A stretch of 64,000 bases of DNA from the NCBI GenBank assembly GCA_015501585.1, contig JADNRY010000234.1, positions 32,378-96,377 of the forward strand, in the 5' to 3' direction. The stretch is from Rhodocollybia butyracea (lineage: Eukaryota; Basidiomycota; Agaricomycetes; Agaricales; Omphalotaceae). Positions 34,884 through 45,436 of the stretch are shown here, one piece after another. The notes beneath the pieces are model-generated. The model worked only from the letters and a program-made list of their open reading frames with translations. It did not search any database and was not told where the DNA came from. Every line of letters starts with the position of its first letter. Positions within the stretch are counted from its first letter, which is position 1. A program made the position numbers and the translations under genes.

Positions 34884-35924
34884 ATAAGGTATTGACGAGA
34901 AGGTGATGTTTACACCATCACGAGCACCTATGGAGATGATGTCTCTGGCGGTTCTTCAACTCCAGAAGGAAAGCAGAAAGCAGTAAATGACTTAGGAAAG
35001 TGATGGGAGGCATCTGAGGTGAAGTCCAATATTCTCTTGGGTATGACAATTTGACAGAATGCCGACACTCGTTCTATTACAATTTCCCAAAGGCAGTACT
35101 TCGAACGCATGTTGGTTCATTTTGGTCTACAAAATGTAAAACCTCGTCGGACACCTTTGCCACCAGGTGTAAAAGTTGTGTCTGCGCCGAATCCATTACC
35201 ACTAGAGGAAAGAATATTTATGGCTGACAAGCCATATCGTCGGGTTATTGGCTCTATTCTGTGGGGGTCAGGCTTGACTAGGCCTGACATGTCTTTTGCA
35301 ACAAACTTGCTTGCTCGTTACCAGTTGAATCCAGGTCGTTGTCACTGGGATTTGGTGGAATGGCTTGCGGGTTATATTATCTGGACACTGCACTATGACA
35401 TTACCTATGAAAAGCCGGCTGGAGATGTTTCCGCGCCGGGGATGGGTCTTATGCCTGTTGGCCACTTCGACTCTGATCATGCGGGCTGTCTCGATACTAG
35501 AAGATCGACTTCGGGTTATGTGTTTATGATGGCAGGTGCACCAGTTGCCTGGAGCTCAAAACGCCAGGCTACAGTAGCCACCTCGATGGTAGAAGCGGAA
35601 TATGTTGCACTGGCAAGAGCGAGCCAGCAGGCTGTCTGGATGGCGGCGTTTTTATCAGAAGTAGACTTGGAGCAACAAGGTCCGGTTGAGCTACATGGCG
35701 ACAACAACGGAGCGAATAGTCTAGCCGAGAATACAAAGCAACATGCGCTTGCTAAACATATCGACATTTGACATCACCATATTAGGGAAAAGGTCGCTGA
35801 TGGTCATATCATTGTCAAGTCAGTCCGCTCATCAGAAAACTTGGGGGATTTATTCATGAAACCTCTGGCACGCCCCGCGCATGCGAAACTAGTAGGTCTA
35901 CTTGGCTTAGATCGTGCGAAGTAG
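34884..35924 (+). pseudogene. copia 1 reverse transcriptase 3' part and RNase H
   Basis: The frame resumes after the MITE with the RT catalytic motif 'TYGDDVSGG' (about 34927) and continues to 'QRQYFERMLVHFGLQNVKPR'. RNase H follows with 'GHFDSDHAGCLDTRRSTSGY', 'VEAEYVALARASQQAVWMAA' and 'LHGDNNGANSL'. Stops interrupt near 34897, 34997, 35051 and 35769. The one at 35769 replaces the arginine expected in 'HIDIRHHH', and the one at 34897 also sits at a probable arginine. The terminal stop is 35922-35924. Confidence 0.85.
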
Positions 35925-35930
35925 GGGGGG
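35919..35930 (+). other. Polypurine tract of copia 1
   Basis: The sequence 'aagtaggggggg' lies immediately before the 3' LTR and matches the plus-strand primer site position of LTR elements. Confidence 0.7.
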
Positions 35931-36228
35931 TGTTGGAGTAGTACTTTGTATGATCAATATTTCATGCTTTGGCCTTACTATTCTCGCCTATCATGTCTAT
36001 CTTTGCTCCATGCTTACACATACATATGAGACTTCGATACTTATATTAGCTAGTTTGTAGTTTTTCCTCCCTCAGTTGTACCGTTATATGAACAACTGAG
36101 GTGAGCTCTCCTTTCTTACTGATACTTTATTTATACTTACGTATTGTACTTTGTAGATTCACATTCGTCTACAGGTATAGTATTAGTCGTACCGTTATAC
36201 AAACAACTGAGATTCACGTTCGTCTACA
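35931..36228 (+). repeat. 3' LTR of copia element 1
   Basis: A 298-bp copy of the LTR, starting TGTTGGAGTAG and ending GTCTACA. It is followed by the duplication CATCT and then the inner part of the palindrome's left arm. Confidence 0.92.
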
Positions 36229-37074
36229 CATCTTCTAGGGTACATTATGGACATGTATATGCACTATCTTTAGCAGTACAACTCAAGTAGACTCATACAT
36301 TGTTATAGGGTTTATTATATTCTGTAGTATAAATACTGTAGATATTTTCCTGTTACGATAACCAAATATCCTACTACTTGTCCTGCTCTCAACAAGCAAC
36401 TCTCTACATCTCCTGTAACACCCTTATGGGGCTAACTACCCCTCATGGTCTAGCTCAATGACTGCGCTCCTCAGAGCCTCTTGTTGCTGGTCTGTTGTTT
36501 GTAACCAAAGCACTGCGAACCCCAACCCCTTCGCAGTGCTTTGGTTACAAACAACAGACCAGCAACAAGAGGCTCTGAGGAGCGCAGTCATTGAGCTAGA
36601 CCATGAGGGGTAGTTAGCCCCATAAGGGTGTTACAGGAGATGTAGAGAGTTGCTTGTTGAGAGCAGGACAAGTAGTAGGATATTTGGTTATCGTAACAGA
36701 AAAATATCTACAGTATTTATACTACAGAATATAATAAACCCTATAACAATGTATGAGTCTACTTGAGTTGTACTGCTAAAGATAGTGCATATACATGTCC
36801 ATAATGTACCCTAGAAGATGGGGTCCATATGGTAATTCTATAGGTAATGTTCATAGGTACTGCAAGGCAGTGTACAAGCTATGTACCATAAGGCTTATAG
36901 TGAATGGCATAATTGACTACATCTATATGAACCCGTGTAGAGGCTGTGTCTAGTGTTTGAGGGTGAGTTTCAACATAGCATATATTGACAGTTCATCAAT
37001 TGTATAGCAAGTCCATCTGGTCGACTCATTTTACTGATTAGATATGACCCACAAGCGGTAATCTAGTTTCAACA

Positions 37075-37423
37075 TCAAAGAGCAGAAGAAAGTGGCAGGT
37101 GCGGGCCTTACTAAAAACTTAAAAGGCTCTTTAAGTGAGCAGAAAAAAATCTTTGGCACAGAGAGAACTAACAAGAGCCAATTCCGGCGGCTACCTTTGC
37201 AAAAATAGATATAGACATGTTTGTGCTGTCACCTCGAACGCATTATAGAGCCATTCTCAAGGTAACAGTATGGAACCATACACGTAAACAAGAGCATACT
37301 AGGCTAAAAGTTCAAAAGGTGGTAAATAATTGCTGATAGGATGACGGGGATGGTACATTTGTTTGTCACCACATTGTACTACCAGAGGTTATTAAGGTAC
37401 TCAATACGTTTCATTGGTCACAC
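37075..37423. other. Short intergenic stretch downstream of the F-box gene
   Basis: No gene or repeat was recognised between the palindrome edge and the 3' end of the minus-strand F-box gene. Confidence 0.5.
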
Positions 37424-39088
37424 TCACCCAAAAGCGCTTTCCTCGATGTCTTCATCCCGAACAGCTACATGTAATCCCATCCTTTCACGGATAAAACGAC
37501 GTCCAACCTGGTCAATCCAAGAACCAAGACCCAGTGTAAGACTCTGCAACCTTGGCACTCTCGCATGCTCAGGTTGTGCCGTCAGGGAAGCTGTGCGCGA
37601 TTCCACCATACGGCACAGAATACTGGCAGTGATAAAAGAAGAGGGTTCAGCTCTGGCTCCTATCCTTGAAGGCAAACACAAACATTGTGTTTGCACATTG
37701 ACGGAAAATGACTGGAAGTTTGGAAGAAAAACAGGCTTGGGGTGATGTTTTTTCCTTCTACTAGTCCTGTGTTCCTCGATGGTGAGTGCATCGAGCAAGT
37801 CAATAACAGAGCATTCAACGTCCGGCCCAATGCTATCTGAGGAGAAAACAAAATCTGTAATAGACGGATGATGGGAAATGAAGGTAAGGGAATGCTTCGT
37901 CGGGATATTATATAGTTTCAGTGTCTGTAGAGAACACTGAGAAGCGAGCAGTAGGGATGAGAATTCCTTGAGAAACGAGTCATACTCTGGTTTCCATATC
38001 TGATATGAACTTGCGTATGTATATAGCGATAGCGACACCAGATGAGGAAGCCGGAGTCTTTCCCATATTCTGGGCAGCAGGCACTTCATCGACAGATTAA
38101 GGATGGCAATCTTGCACTGATACACAAGCACACTTGTTATGAGGCTCCCGTCGCCTTCGAATTCTCCCAGAGAAAACTCTTTCAGGTTGGGAAATCGGGC
38201 TAGGAAATGGGCAATAGATTTTGCCCGAAGGACATGGATGTTAAGTGACGTTAAATGGGAGCAATCAAACCAGGTAGATTTTGACCATGCAACGGTCCCG
38301 GTGTCGCGGTATGTACGAAGACTAGGAGCGGAAGAGAGAACGCAAGAAGGAGGTGGCTGACTGTCATGCCTATGCTGCTTGATAATCCAGAGCGATTGCA
38401 AGTTTGGGCAATGACCAGTGGGTATCATAGAATCCAACCCAATCAAAGTGGTGGAATCTAGGATAACATGCTGCCACCGATCAAGGTTATCCACTAAAAT
38501 CCGATAATCATGTAATGCAACCGCGGTGCTCTCTAGAGGAATAACAATGCAGAATTTCAGAGGGGATTGACGGGAAAGAGCCATGTACTCGCGGAATACT
38601 TCGAAGCGTCGGGGGAAAGAAATTCTATCCAAGTCTGCTTCAATATAGAAGGAGGACCATAATGGAGGGTAATCTCGAATGATGAATCTCCAATGTGAGC
38701 ACATCCAGGTAAGCTCGAGTGTGGGGCACCGAGGACGATGAGATGAGCCTCTGATGCTCAGAACGTAGTCCTCGCGTTGACCAAGTAACCTATGGGCGAT
38801 TCGAGCACAGTAGGAAAAGATTTCGTAGAGAATATCAACTGGAAGTCTGCGGATCGGCGCTGTGAGGGCACGAGCGTTTCTCCTGAGCCGAACAACTTCA
38901 GCGTCAAGCTGTGCGAAGTACAAAGGTGGATTAAAAATTGGAGCGGACGAATGCGTCTCTGGGCAGAAAAAACTTTTGATTTCGTTCAGTAGTCCATCCT
39001 TTGAGTCGGGATAATAGCCACTGCGAAGCTGATGCAAGACTTTCTGGTTCAAGTTGAAAGCCGTATCCAGTGCATTGGTGGTAGACAT
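37424..39088 (-). CDS. F-box protein, Agaricomycete type
   Basis: An uninterrupted frame encodes 554 residues from MSTTNALDTAFNLNQ at 39088. The frame is open further upstream, but this ATG fits the family. Residues about 60-75 form a short helix ('AQLDAEVVRLRR'). The F-box follows at about 78-120 ('IRRLPVDILYEIFSYC'), then a long leucine-rich region with weak LRR-like periodicity ('NLQSLWIIKQ', 'LTSLNIHVLRA', 'HLVSLSLYTYA', 'SLQTLKLYNIP'). Such proteins are thought to be substrate adaptors of SCF ubiquitin ligases through Skp1, and mushrooms carry large families of them. The substrate is unknown. No introns are needed and the frame is intact. Confidence 0.85.
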   Translation of the reverse strand: MSTTNALDTAFNLNQKVLHQLRSGYYPDSKDGLLNEIKSFFCPETHSSAPIFNPPLYFAQLDAEVVRLRRNARALTAPIRRLPVDILYEIFSYCARIAHRLLGQREDYVLSIRGSSHRPRCPTLELTWMCSHWRFIIRDYPPLWSSFYIEADLDRISFPRRFEVFREYMALSRQSPLKFCIVIPLESTAVALHDYRILVDNLDRWQHVILDSTTLIGLDSMIPTGHCPNLQSLWIIKQHRHDSQPPPSCVLSSAPSLRTYRDTGTVAWSKSTWFDCSHLTSLNIHVLRAKSIAHFLARFPNLKEFSLGEFEGDGSLITSVLVYQCKIAILNLSMKCLLPRIWERLRLPHLVSLSLYTYASSYQIWKPEYDSFLKEFSSLLLASQCSLQTLKLYNIPTKHSLTFISHHPSITDFVFSSDSIGPDVECSVIDLLDALTIEEHRTSRRKKHHPKPVFLPNFQSFSVNVQTQCLCLPSRIGARAEPSSFITASILCRMVESRTASLTAQPEHARVPRLQSLTLGLGSWIDQVGRRFIRERMGLHVAVRDEDIEESAFG

Positions 39089-39666
39089 ACGGGAGAAAGG
39101 AAAAGTGCGAACACAAAAGATAAAAGTTGGGACCCACAAAGTCTCACAATCTCGCCACAATCAACATTTCATCGATTCCGGAACAAAGGAGACCCGTAAC
39201 CGGATAACGATCTCATTATAATCAACTGAATTCTCAGTAAATAACCACGGTTTTGAACTTCGTTGATAGACCCGAAGTAAGATCCAACCCGATGAATGTG
39301 GGTACCGCTAGGCACTACCCGACGTTCATCTCTGGGTGCTTTCGGATTCGGTCTGTTGGTAGCCTGTACAACTAGGAGAAAACTTCGAAGTCTACACTCC
39401 GTATCCATAGCTTATGTGCAAGGAGCTTTTATTGACATTGTCGCTCCGACTCGATTCTCGCACCATGCGAGCTCACTCACCCACAGAGGTCATGGTTTGG
39501 GGCTAAGGACTTTGTCTCTAAATAGATGGAGAGTTTGTAGTTCGCATATACAGAGTCCATGGTACAGCGTTCTATAGGTAAATATTGGCTTGACGGTTTA
39601 CAGGTAATGTACAATGTGTTACACTTTCGTGTCGCTTCTGTGGATATCTTTACAGCTAAAACATTT
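39089..39666. other. Region between the F-box start and the MYND gene end
   Basis: This contains the promoter side of the F-box gene and the 3' side of the MYND gene, both on the minus strand. No other gene is supported. Confidence 0.4.
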
Positions 39667-40683
39667 TCACTGCTTCTTCTTCTGAACACAGACAGTAGCC
39701 TTGTGCTTTCTATATAACAGAAGAACAACAACTCAGTTACAAAGCGCGATGGATGAACATAAGCAAAAAAAACGTACTTCCAATCCGCCTTCTGGCAATC
39801 TACCCCACAATAAGCAACCTTCAAACACGTCCCGCACCTCGCAAGCTTCGTATCCCTCTTTCCACAATTTGCGCAACGATCCGTAGCAACAACATGGTTC
39901 TCAACCACAGTACGCGTCCCGTCCGGTTCATACCTCACATACGGATACGGAAGCTGTTGCTTACGCAGATTACCTGCAGGCGATTCCGGATCCCCAAAGA
40001 AACTATCCAAATCCTCTCCCCGATCGTCAACGCGGGCCAAATACTTCAAGTTATTCTTCGTCTCCTTGAGGTTTTCAGCGACCCAGAGCTCGAAATGCTT
40101 CAACCCCTGAGCGCCCGGTTTCGGAGATTCGTCGAAGCTATCGCCGAAGGAGTTGAACACTTCGTGGGTCTTCGCCAGCTCGATAGCTTCGCGGTACCGT
40201 TTGGCTGCCGTCACTCGGTCGTGTGTGTCCCATACAACGAGCCCGATGGTCCCAGAGGCGACGATCTGCATGCCTTTGAGCAGAATTTTATCTTCTGCCG
40301 TCCGGAATCGAGCGTGGCTGGGGTTGGTATGGCCAACACGAAACGAGTTGAGTAACTTGTACCCTTCGGGATCACTTGCTGCACGTAAAAGCGTAGAGCA
40401 TCAGAACCGTCAGAATTCAAGCACAATAGTACTCACCTTGATTCACGAATTTCATCGTGTTTGCGTCCCTAAACAAGTGCGTGAACAGGGCCCAGCAATA
40501 GGGGAGTACCTCGCGAGGGTCGTTCGCGCCTACGATCGCTGAAGGCGGTAATTTAACACCAACCCTCTCATCCTTCAAGATCTTCTTGATCGCCTTCTGA
40601 TAGTTCTGGGACGCTTCTAGGTACTTCCCGGAATGATATGCCGTTTGGGCTTTGGTGATGAAGGCGAAAACCTGCTGAGACAT
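39667..40683 (-). CDS. MYND zinc-finger protein
   Basis: Three exons (40683-40437, 40378-39778, 39709-39667) join in frame to 296 residues starting MSQQVFAFITKAQ. The N-terminal part has a TPR-like helical pair ('AQTAYHSGKYLEASQNYQKA'). The C-terminus (about 251-290) is a MYND zinc finger with ordered cysteines: 'CANCGKRDTKLARCGTCLK', 'YCGVDCQKADW' and, after the last intron, 'KHKATVC'. The last intron (39777-39710) must be removed to complete the final zinc ligands; unspliced translation reads into unrelated sequence. MYND fingers bind proline-rich peptides. The combination is common in basidiomycetes, with no defined role. The gene is intact. Confidence 0.85.
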
Positions 40684-40959
40684 GGTGGGTCAAGAACGAG
40701 ATTTGCCCCCGCGGCATTTATATAAAGCGTGTTCGCCACGATGCAAATGAAAAGATCAAGATTAGAAGATTGTTCATTGTAAAACAATATAAATGACGCT
40801 GTGTAAATAATGATCGGAGAATAGGCTGCTATGAAGGTATGAATACCTTGAGGAGCTCAACCTGTTGATTGTGTCCGAACCTTCCGGACAGTTGTTCCTC
40901 CTCCGTACGTAGCAATATCGTAGCACATCGGATGCAATTTGGATCATCAGATCACTTAA

Positions 40960-42350
40960 CCTAAGACTTGCATATTTGGAGCTGAGATGACTCTAGCGCT
41001 TCGGGCAAGGACATTCCGGTCTGCAGTGGGCACGAGGGGTATGGGCGTAACTGGGTAGACTGGGTAGTGGCCGTTGATCGGTTCTCGGTTTCAAGAGAAT
41101 ACAGCTGGCGATTGTTCGTCATCGCGAAAACAGCCGCCCATGCGAGACAACTCATCCTCATTTCTTTCCGGTGTTCCAACTCATCTCGTCGGTCGCGGCT
41201 GGTGAAACGATGTATATCGTGTAGATGAGGGACATGGGAGGTGGAGAGAGGAGCTAAGATACAGTCTGAAAGAGGAAAGTTTCGATTCCTGGTAATTGGG
41301 TGTTGCTGGTACCAACGTATCTCCCAGCACCGCCTATGCTTAAGACAGCAGGTGAATTTCGGGTGTGGGTTATGTAAAACCAGTCCGTAAGTCCGAGCGC
41401 TGCCTGGGTCTGTATGGCGCTCAACCTAAGAATACCGGAATTGCCTAATTTGCCAACATCTAACACTTGCAGTGAGTGAAACCACCTATGCAATGTTCTC
41501 AGAGACGTACATTTGTTATCATATCCCAGATCTCAGAGCCTACACAGAGGTTGACTCGGTATGTTGGTAACAATCACGCCGGCACAGTACAGGTTTTGTT
41601 TTCAAACTGGACATGACGCGTGCAAGTCGAGTCGTTTGGTTGTCAATGAATCTAGGAGGGGTTATGCTTTGTAAGGGCGAAAGCGGTATCGACAACATAC
41701 GAGGGAGGAAATAAGCCGGAAGGATAGAGACAGGGAAGCCCGCGCATGCTCATCGCAAAAGATACTTCGTCAACTACATTCAACGCTCCGACCCTCTAGA
41801 ACCTAATCCGTTGATTTGTGTTCCATGGGCCCAAGCCTCCTTCGGTTAGCGTCGTTCTGTCTTTAGGGCTAGAACAGGGAGAACCGGTGGGTACCAAGGT
41901 ACCAACGCCTCGCGAGGCGTTTTGCTGGGCAAACAGTATAGGTCTGGTCGTGAATTCGTGAATACTTGGAATTACATTACAAGAATAAACATACCCCCGT
42001 AACACGTTGGTAGTTGGTACAGAATAGCCCATAGGGCTATGGCATCATGCGCAACTAAATGCGATCCAAGTTCTTCATTTGGTTTCCTGATATAGTGACG
42101 AAGTTGGTCCAGAAAGACAGCGGATCTGTGGCTCTGAACGTTCGAACGTGAACAACGGGACAAAGGAAAAAATTGTCGAGTATAAGAGACAGAATCGAGG
42201 ACTCTTTTGCTTAAGAAAAGCAGAGCATCGGAAGCTGCAATTGGAAGTAGAATTTTCCAAACATTATTTAAAACAATGTGGCGATCGGTGGTGGTTGTGA
42301 TTAGGATGTGATTAGGATTTGACGCCTGAGTTCGAGCTCGTGACCTCAAC
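40960..42350. repeat. Segmental duplication block X (partner 60780-62350)
   Basis: Many blocks match the second region: 'cagctggcgat..ttcgtcatcgcg', 'tctgtatggcgctcaacctaagaataccg' versus 'tctttaagacgctcgacctgaggatacc', and 'gaataaacat..gtaac.cgtt.gtagttggta'. Similarity is patchy, perhaps 70-80 percent by eye. No protein could be recognised in either copy. The blocks may be an old repeat or decayed gene. Confidence 0.55.
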
Positions 42351-42920
42351 CCGGCCGGTTTGTGATCTCCCGGTCCGGAGCAGAAGTCGTAAGTACAAGC
42401 ACGAGAATAGTGTTGGATGGAGTAAATTTGGAGGAGTCCCGCCCCCGCCTTGTACTTTCGTGGTGGATGGTGTGTGCCTCGTTCTTGGTTCAATCAGCGG
42501 TTTACTTACCCCTCTCCCCCGGGGCCTCCCGTGGAGAGGATTTTTTCGACATTCTAGTTCAGTCGGAGCCCTACCGTCTCCTCTCTAGATCATAGTCCCG
42601 CTGTTTATGGAATGTAATTCATACCTGCCATTAAAGGCTTCTTCACCGCCTGAGAATTCAGTTGTGGATGGCTGGGCGAGTGCTGGGCGCTTGCACTTAA
42701 CCCCGTATCAGCAGCCCCTCCACTGCTCTTTGTCGGTTCTCGCCAAACACTGTGGTACTAGTACGACCACAGTTGTGGCATGCACTCGTCATGAGAAATA
42801 TGGCCTGTATCCCTATTTTTGAACTCGGGGGATTGCGGCGCCGACCGTGTCAAGATTCAGTCTGCTTGTGGGTGGCCGAGGATCGAAAGAAGTGGATGTG
42901 ACAGATGCTTCGATTCAAGC
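42351..42920. other. Upstream region of the DUF6535 gene
   Basis: No gene was recognised. It includes GC-rich stretches near 42440-42530. It may hold the distal promoter of the gene starting at 43074. Confidence 0.35.
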
Positions 42921-42922
42921 TG

Positions 42923-43032
42923 TCTTTTACCAATCTTTTACACGCGTTCTTCTTACCAATCCTTTACACGCGTTCTTTTTACCAATCCTTTATACGCGTC
43001 CTTTTTACCAATCTTTTAGTACACGCGTTCAT
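42923..43032 (+). promoter_or_regulatory. Tandem repeat with four ACGCGT boxes before a start codon
   Basis: Four imperfect 26-29-bp units read 'tcttttaccaatc.tttacACGCGT'. ACGCGT occurs at 42942-42947, 42968-42973, 42994-42999 and 43023-43028. The array ends about 40 bp before the ATG at 43074. ACGCGT is the MluI cell-cycle box bound by MBF (Mbp1/Swi6) in yeasts. That it acts so here is an inference; it may simply be part of the 5' leader. Confidence 0.6.
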
Positions 43033-43073
43033 ACCTTACTCCTACCTTTTGTCCTTCTTCTGCTACACCACCA

Positions 43074-45240
43074 ATGGAGCAATCTTTGCAAACTTCTTTC
43101 AGCAATAATCAACCTGGAGTGGACTACTCAGAGATGCTCACCTTCATGCGTAGTATACATTCCATGATACACGAGGAGCGTGAGGCTTCCAAATTGCGAT
43201 CCACTTCAGACCCCAACCATCCAGCTCCCGCACCTGTAATGCCTCAGTTAGTTGGGCGTCTAGGCCTCAACAAGGATTATGTTCTCCCACCTTCTGGACC
43301 AGCAGATCAGGGATCGTACTCTCCTGGCCTTTCGACTATATCCCATGCGAAGAGTGCACCGGAGGACCCTCTAGCTGTAAACAAAAATTCTCGTAATATA
43401 CCCATACCGTCCTTGTCCGATCCCCAAGTTGTACCAGGACCGGAACCTACCGCACATCCGGCACCCGATCCAGTAGATAATGCTCTCCAAGATGCTCTCC
43501 CCACCCAGGCGTCCGATGCGCCAGAGAAGATGACAGAGCAAGGCTCCAAAAATAGACCTTTCAAGGTTCGTCGGTTTGGCTTAAAAAAGGATCAAGCCAC
43601 GCGAGATCCCCTGGCAGGTATGTGAACACAGAACTTTTTCGGATTTATTTTCACTATTATTAATCATTGATCGTAGCAAACTACGATTATACGGTCAAAT
43701 ACCCAGAGGATGAACGTTATCATGAACTGGGCCCGGAAGCTCGCATCTGGAGGGTCTATGGTGATGAGGCGACCGCGTTTGACAATGATATGATCGGGGA
43801 ATTGGGTGACAGTCTTGATATCTTATTGGTCTTTGTATGCCCCTGCGCACTTTATATAAATAGTATACTGACTGCTTGCTGATGCCTTTACAGGCTGGTC
43901 TGTTCTCTGCTGTCCTCACAACATTTGTGGCACAGACATCACAGTCCCTGTCTCAAGACTATACTCAGCTCTCTGCATCTTATCTCAACGAGTTGACCAT
44001 GCTGGTCCGCGCAAATGGCAATAGTACTGCCATCTCGAATGTTCCTCTCACCAGTACTGCATTCTCTTCTGCCATCCTTGATCTATGGATCAATGGTCTA
44101 TGGTTTACAAGCCTTGTTATCTCACTTTCTGTTGCTCTCTTTGCAGTACTTGCAAAGCAGTGGCTACGTCAGTATGTGTCCATTATCACTGGCACACCCC
44201 AGCAACAGGCATTTATCCGCCAATTTCGCTTTGATGGACTAGAGAAATGGAGGGTTCAGTCACTGATTGGGATGCTCCCCACCCTACTTCATCTAGCCTT
44301 GATACTATTCCTTGCTGGGCTCATCATATTTCTCATTCCTCTTAGCACTACCATCGCATATATTGTTGGTGCTATCTCTGTGACGGTTGTTGTTCTTTAC
44401 CTCACAGCAACTGTCCTTCCACTATTCACCATTCAGTGCTCTTACAGAACAACCCTTACACATCTCCTTTATTCAAGGGTTCTTTATGCACTGTTTTGGA
44501 AAGTATATACCATAATCATCTCTGCCTACAACTGGGCACAGAAACAACCCACACCGGAATCTGAAAGACCAGATTTTCGTTGGACAGACTTTGGTACCAC
44601 TTTGAAAGAAGGTGAACGTTCCATAGCTTCCCTCCTCCAGGATCAGAATTTAACTTCTCTTATATGGCTTCACCACTATACCTCCAATCCATCTGCAAAG
44701 AGTATTCTTTGTCTGTCGCTTGGGGCACTACCTCCTAGTATGTCCGAAAACTCGTGGAAGGTCACAACTGCTCCTTTTGTGCATTCCCAAATCCATGATC
44801 TTCTGCGCACCTCAACAAATCTAGACCAGTTGGAGAGCTGGTTTCGTGCAGGGATCCATTTCAGCTCCAGGTATCCCGCTGCTTACTTCATAGGGTTACA
44901 ATCCGTTTACGAGTCCAATATCACAGACCATACCTGTGATGTCGCTTCTGCTTTTTCAGCTTTGGCTTATGGGCTAAGTCCGGTGAGATTTATGCATGCT
45001 GGACAATGTATAGAGCTTGCTGCTGAAGATGCCATAAACTGGGCCCTTGAGACCTATAAGGAAGGTCCCCCTTTGGATCTCCCAATTCTTGTGTGGAAAC
45101 CACTGCTGAAAAGATTTAGATATGATGAAAGTCGTGTGGAATATCTAGACCAGGACTACTATCTCTACACAATTCCTTCCACCCACATTCAAGAGCTTTT
45201 TGCGCCATACCTTAAGGACTCCTTCTCGACTAATCAATGA
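43074..45240 (+). CDS. DUF6535-domain membrane protein
   Basis: Three exons (43074-43617, 43677-43834, 43894-45240) join in frame to 682 residues. The N-terminal 180 residues are proline-rich and disordered, with a short basic patch ('KVRRFGLKK'). DUF6535 starts at 'ARIWRVYGDEATAFDNDMIG'. Membrane spans follow at 'AGLFSAVLTTFVAQT', 'LWFTSLVISLSVALFAVLAK', 'LLHLALILFLAGLIIFLIPL' and 'AYIVGAISVTVVVLYLTATV'. The C-terminal 300 residues are soluble and alpha-helical. The second intron sits at the same place ('LLVF|') as in the DUF6535-ankyrin gene. There are no ankyrin repeats. It is intact and likely expressed. Function is unknown; the domain is confined mainly to Agaricomycetes. Confidence 0.85.
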
Positions 45241-45436
45241 AGGAAGTCTTTCTCCTTAGCAAGCAGGAGCAATGGAAGGTGGAAACCGAAAAGGGAGGGA
45301 GAAATTGGAGATATTGTCACGCTCCATACCAGGTTGAGCATGTATCGTGATGTCCTACGGGCCTTTCAGATTTATGGACAATTAGTTAATTTTAATCGTT
45401 GTTAATTAAGCTTTTGTATAAATACTCTACTTAGAA

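Larger units (their letters stand above)
29249..36228 (+). mobile_element. Ty1/copia element 1, nested and defective
   Basis: Paired 298-bp LTRs enclose gag, protease, integrase, reverse transcriptase and RNase H in copia order. TSDs are CATCT at 29244-29248 and 36229-36233. The uninterrupted right arm of the surrounding palindrome (36816-36820) shows the empty site. The element holds two later insertions (32439-34120 and 34153-34873) and lacks much of the integrase C-terminal half. Several in-frame stops are present. Excluding the insertions it is about 4.6 kb. Confidence 0.92.
28989..37074. repeat. Near-perfect 1.1-kb palindrome (fold-back element), split by a copia element
   Basis: The right arm (36530-37074) is the reverse complement of 36234-36519 plus 28989-29248. 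The two left pieces are separated by the copia insertion. Without it, the arms are about 545 bp each around a 10-base spacer (36520-36529, ccccaacccc). The outer ends are TGTTGAAACTAGATTACC and its complement. Inner arm sequence is almost identical; outer parts differ by scattered changes. There is no open reading frame of note and no clear target duplication at the outer ends. It may be a fold-back transposon or a product of palindromic duplication. Confidence 0.85.

Noticed and set aside
29249..36228. Classical Neurospora-type RIP (CpA-targeted)
   Set aside because: The LTR differences are at CpG sites, not CpA, so a CpG-directed process fits better.
42600..42850. Possible small nuclear or signal-recognition RNA
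   Set aside because: Isolated words looked RNA-like, but no consistent secondary structure or promoter element could be supported.
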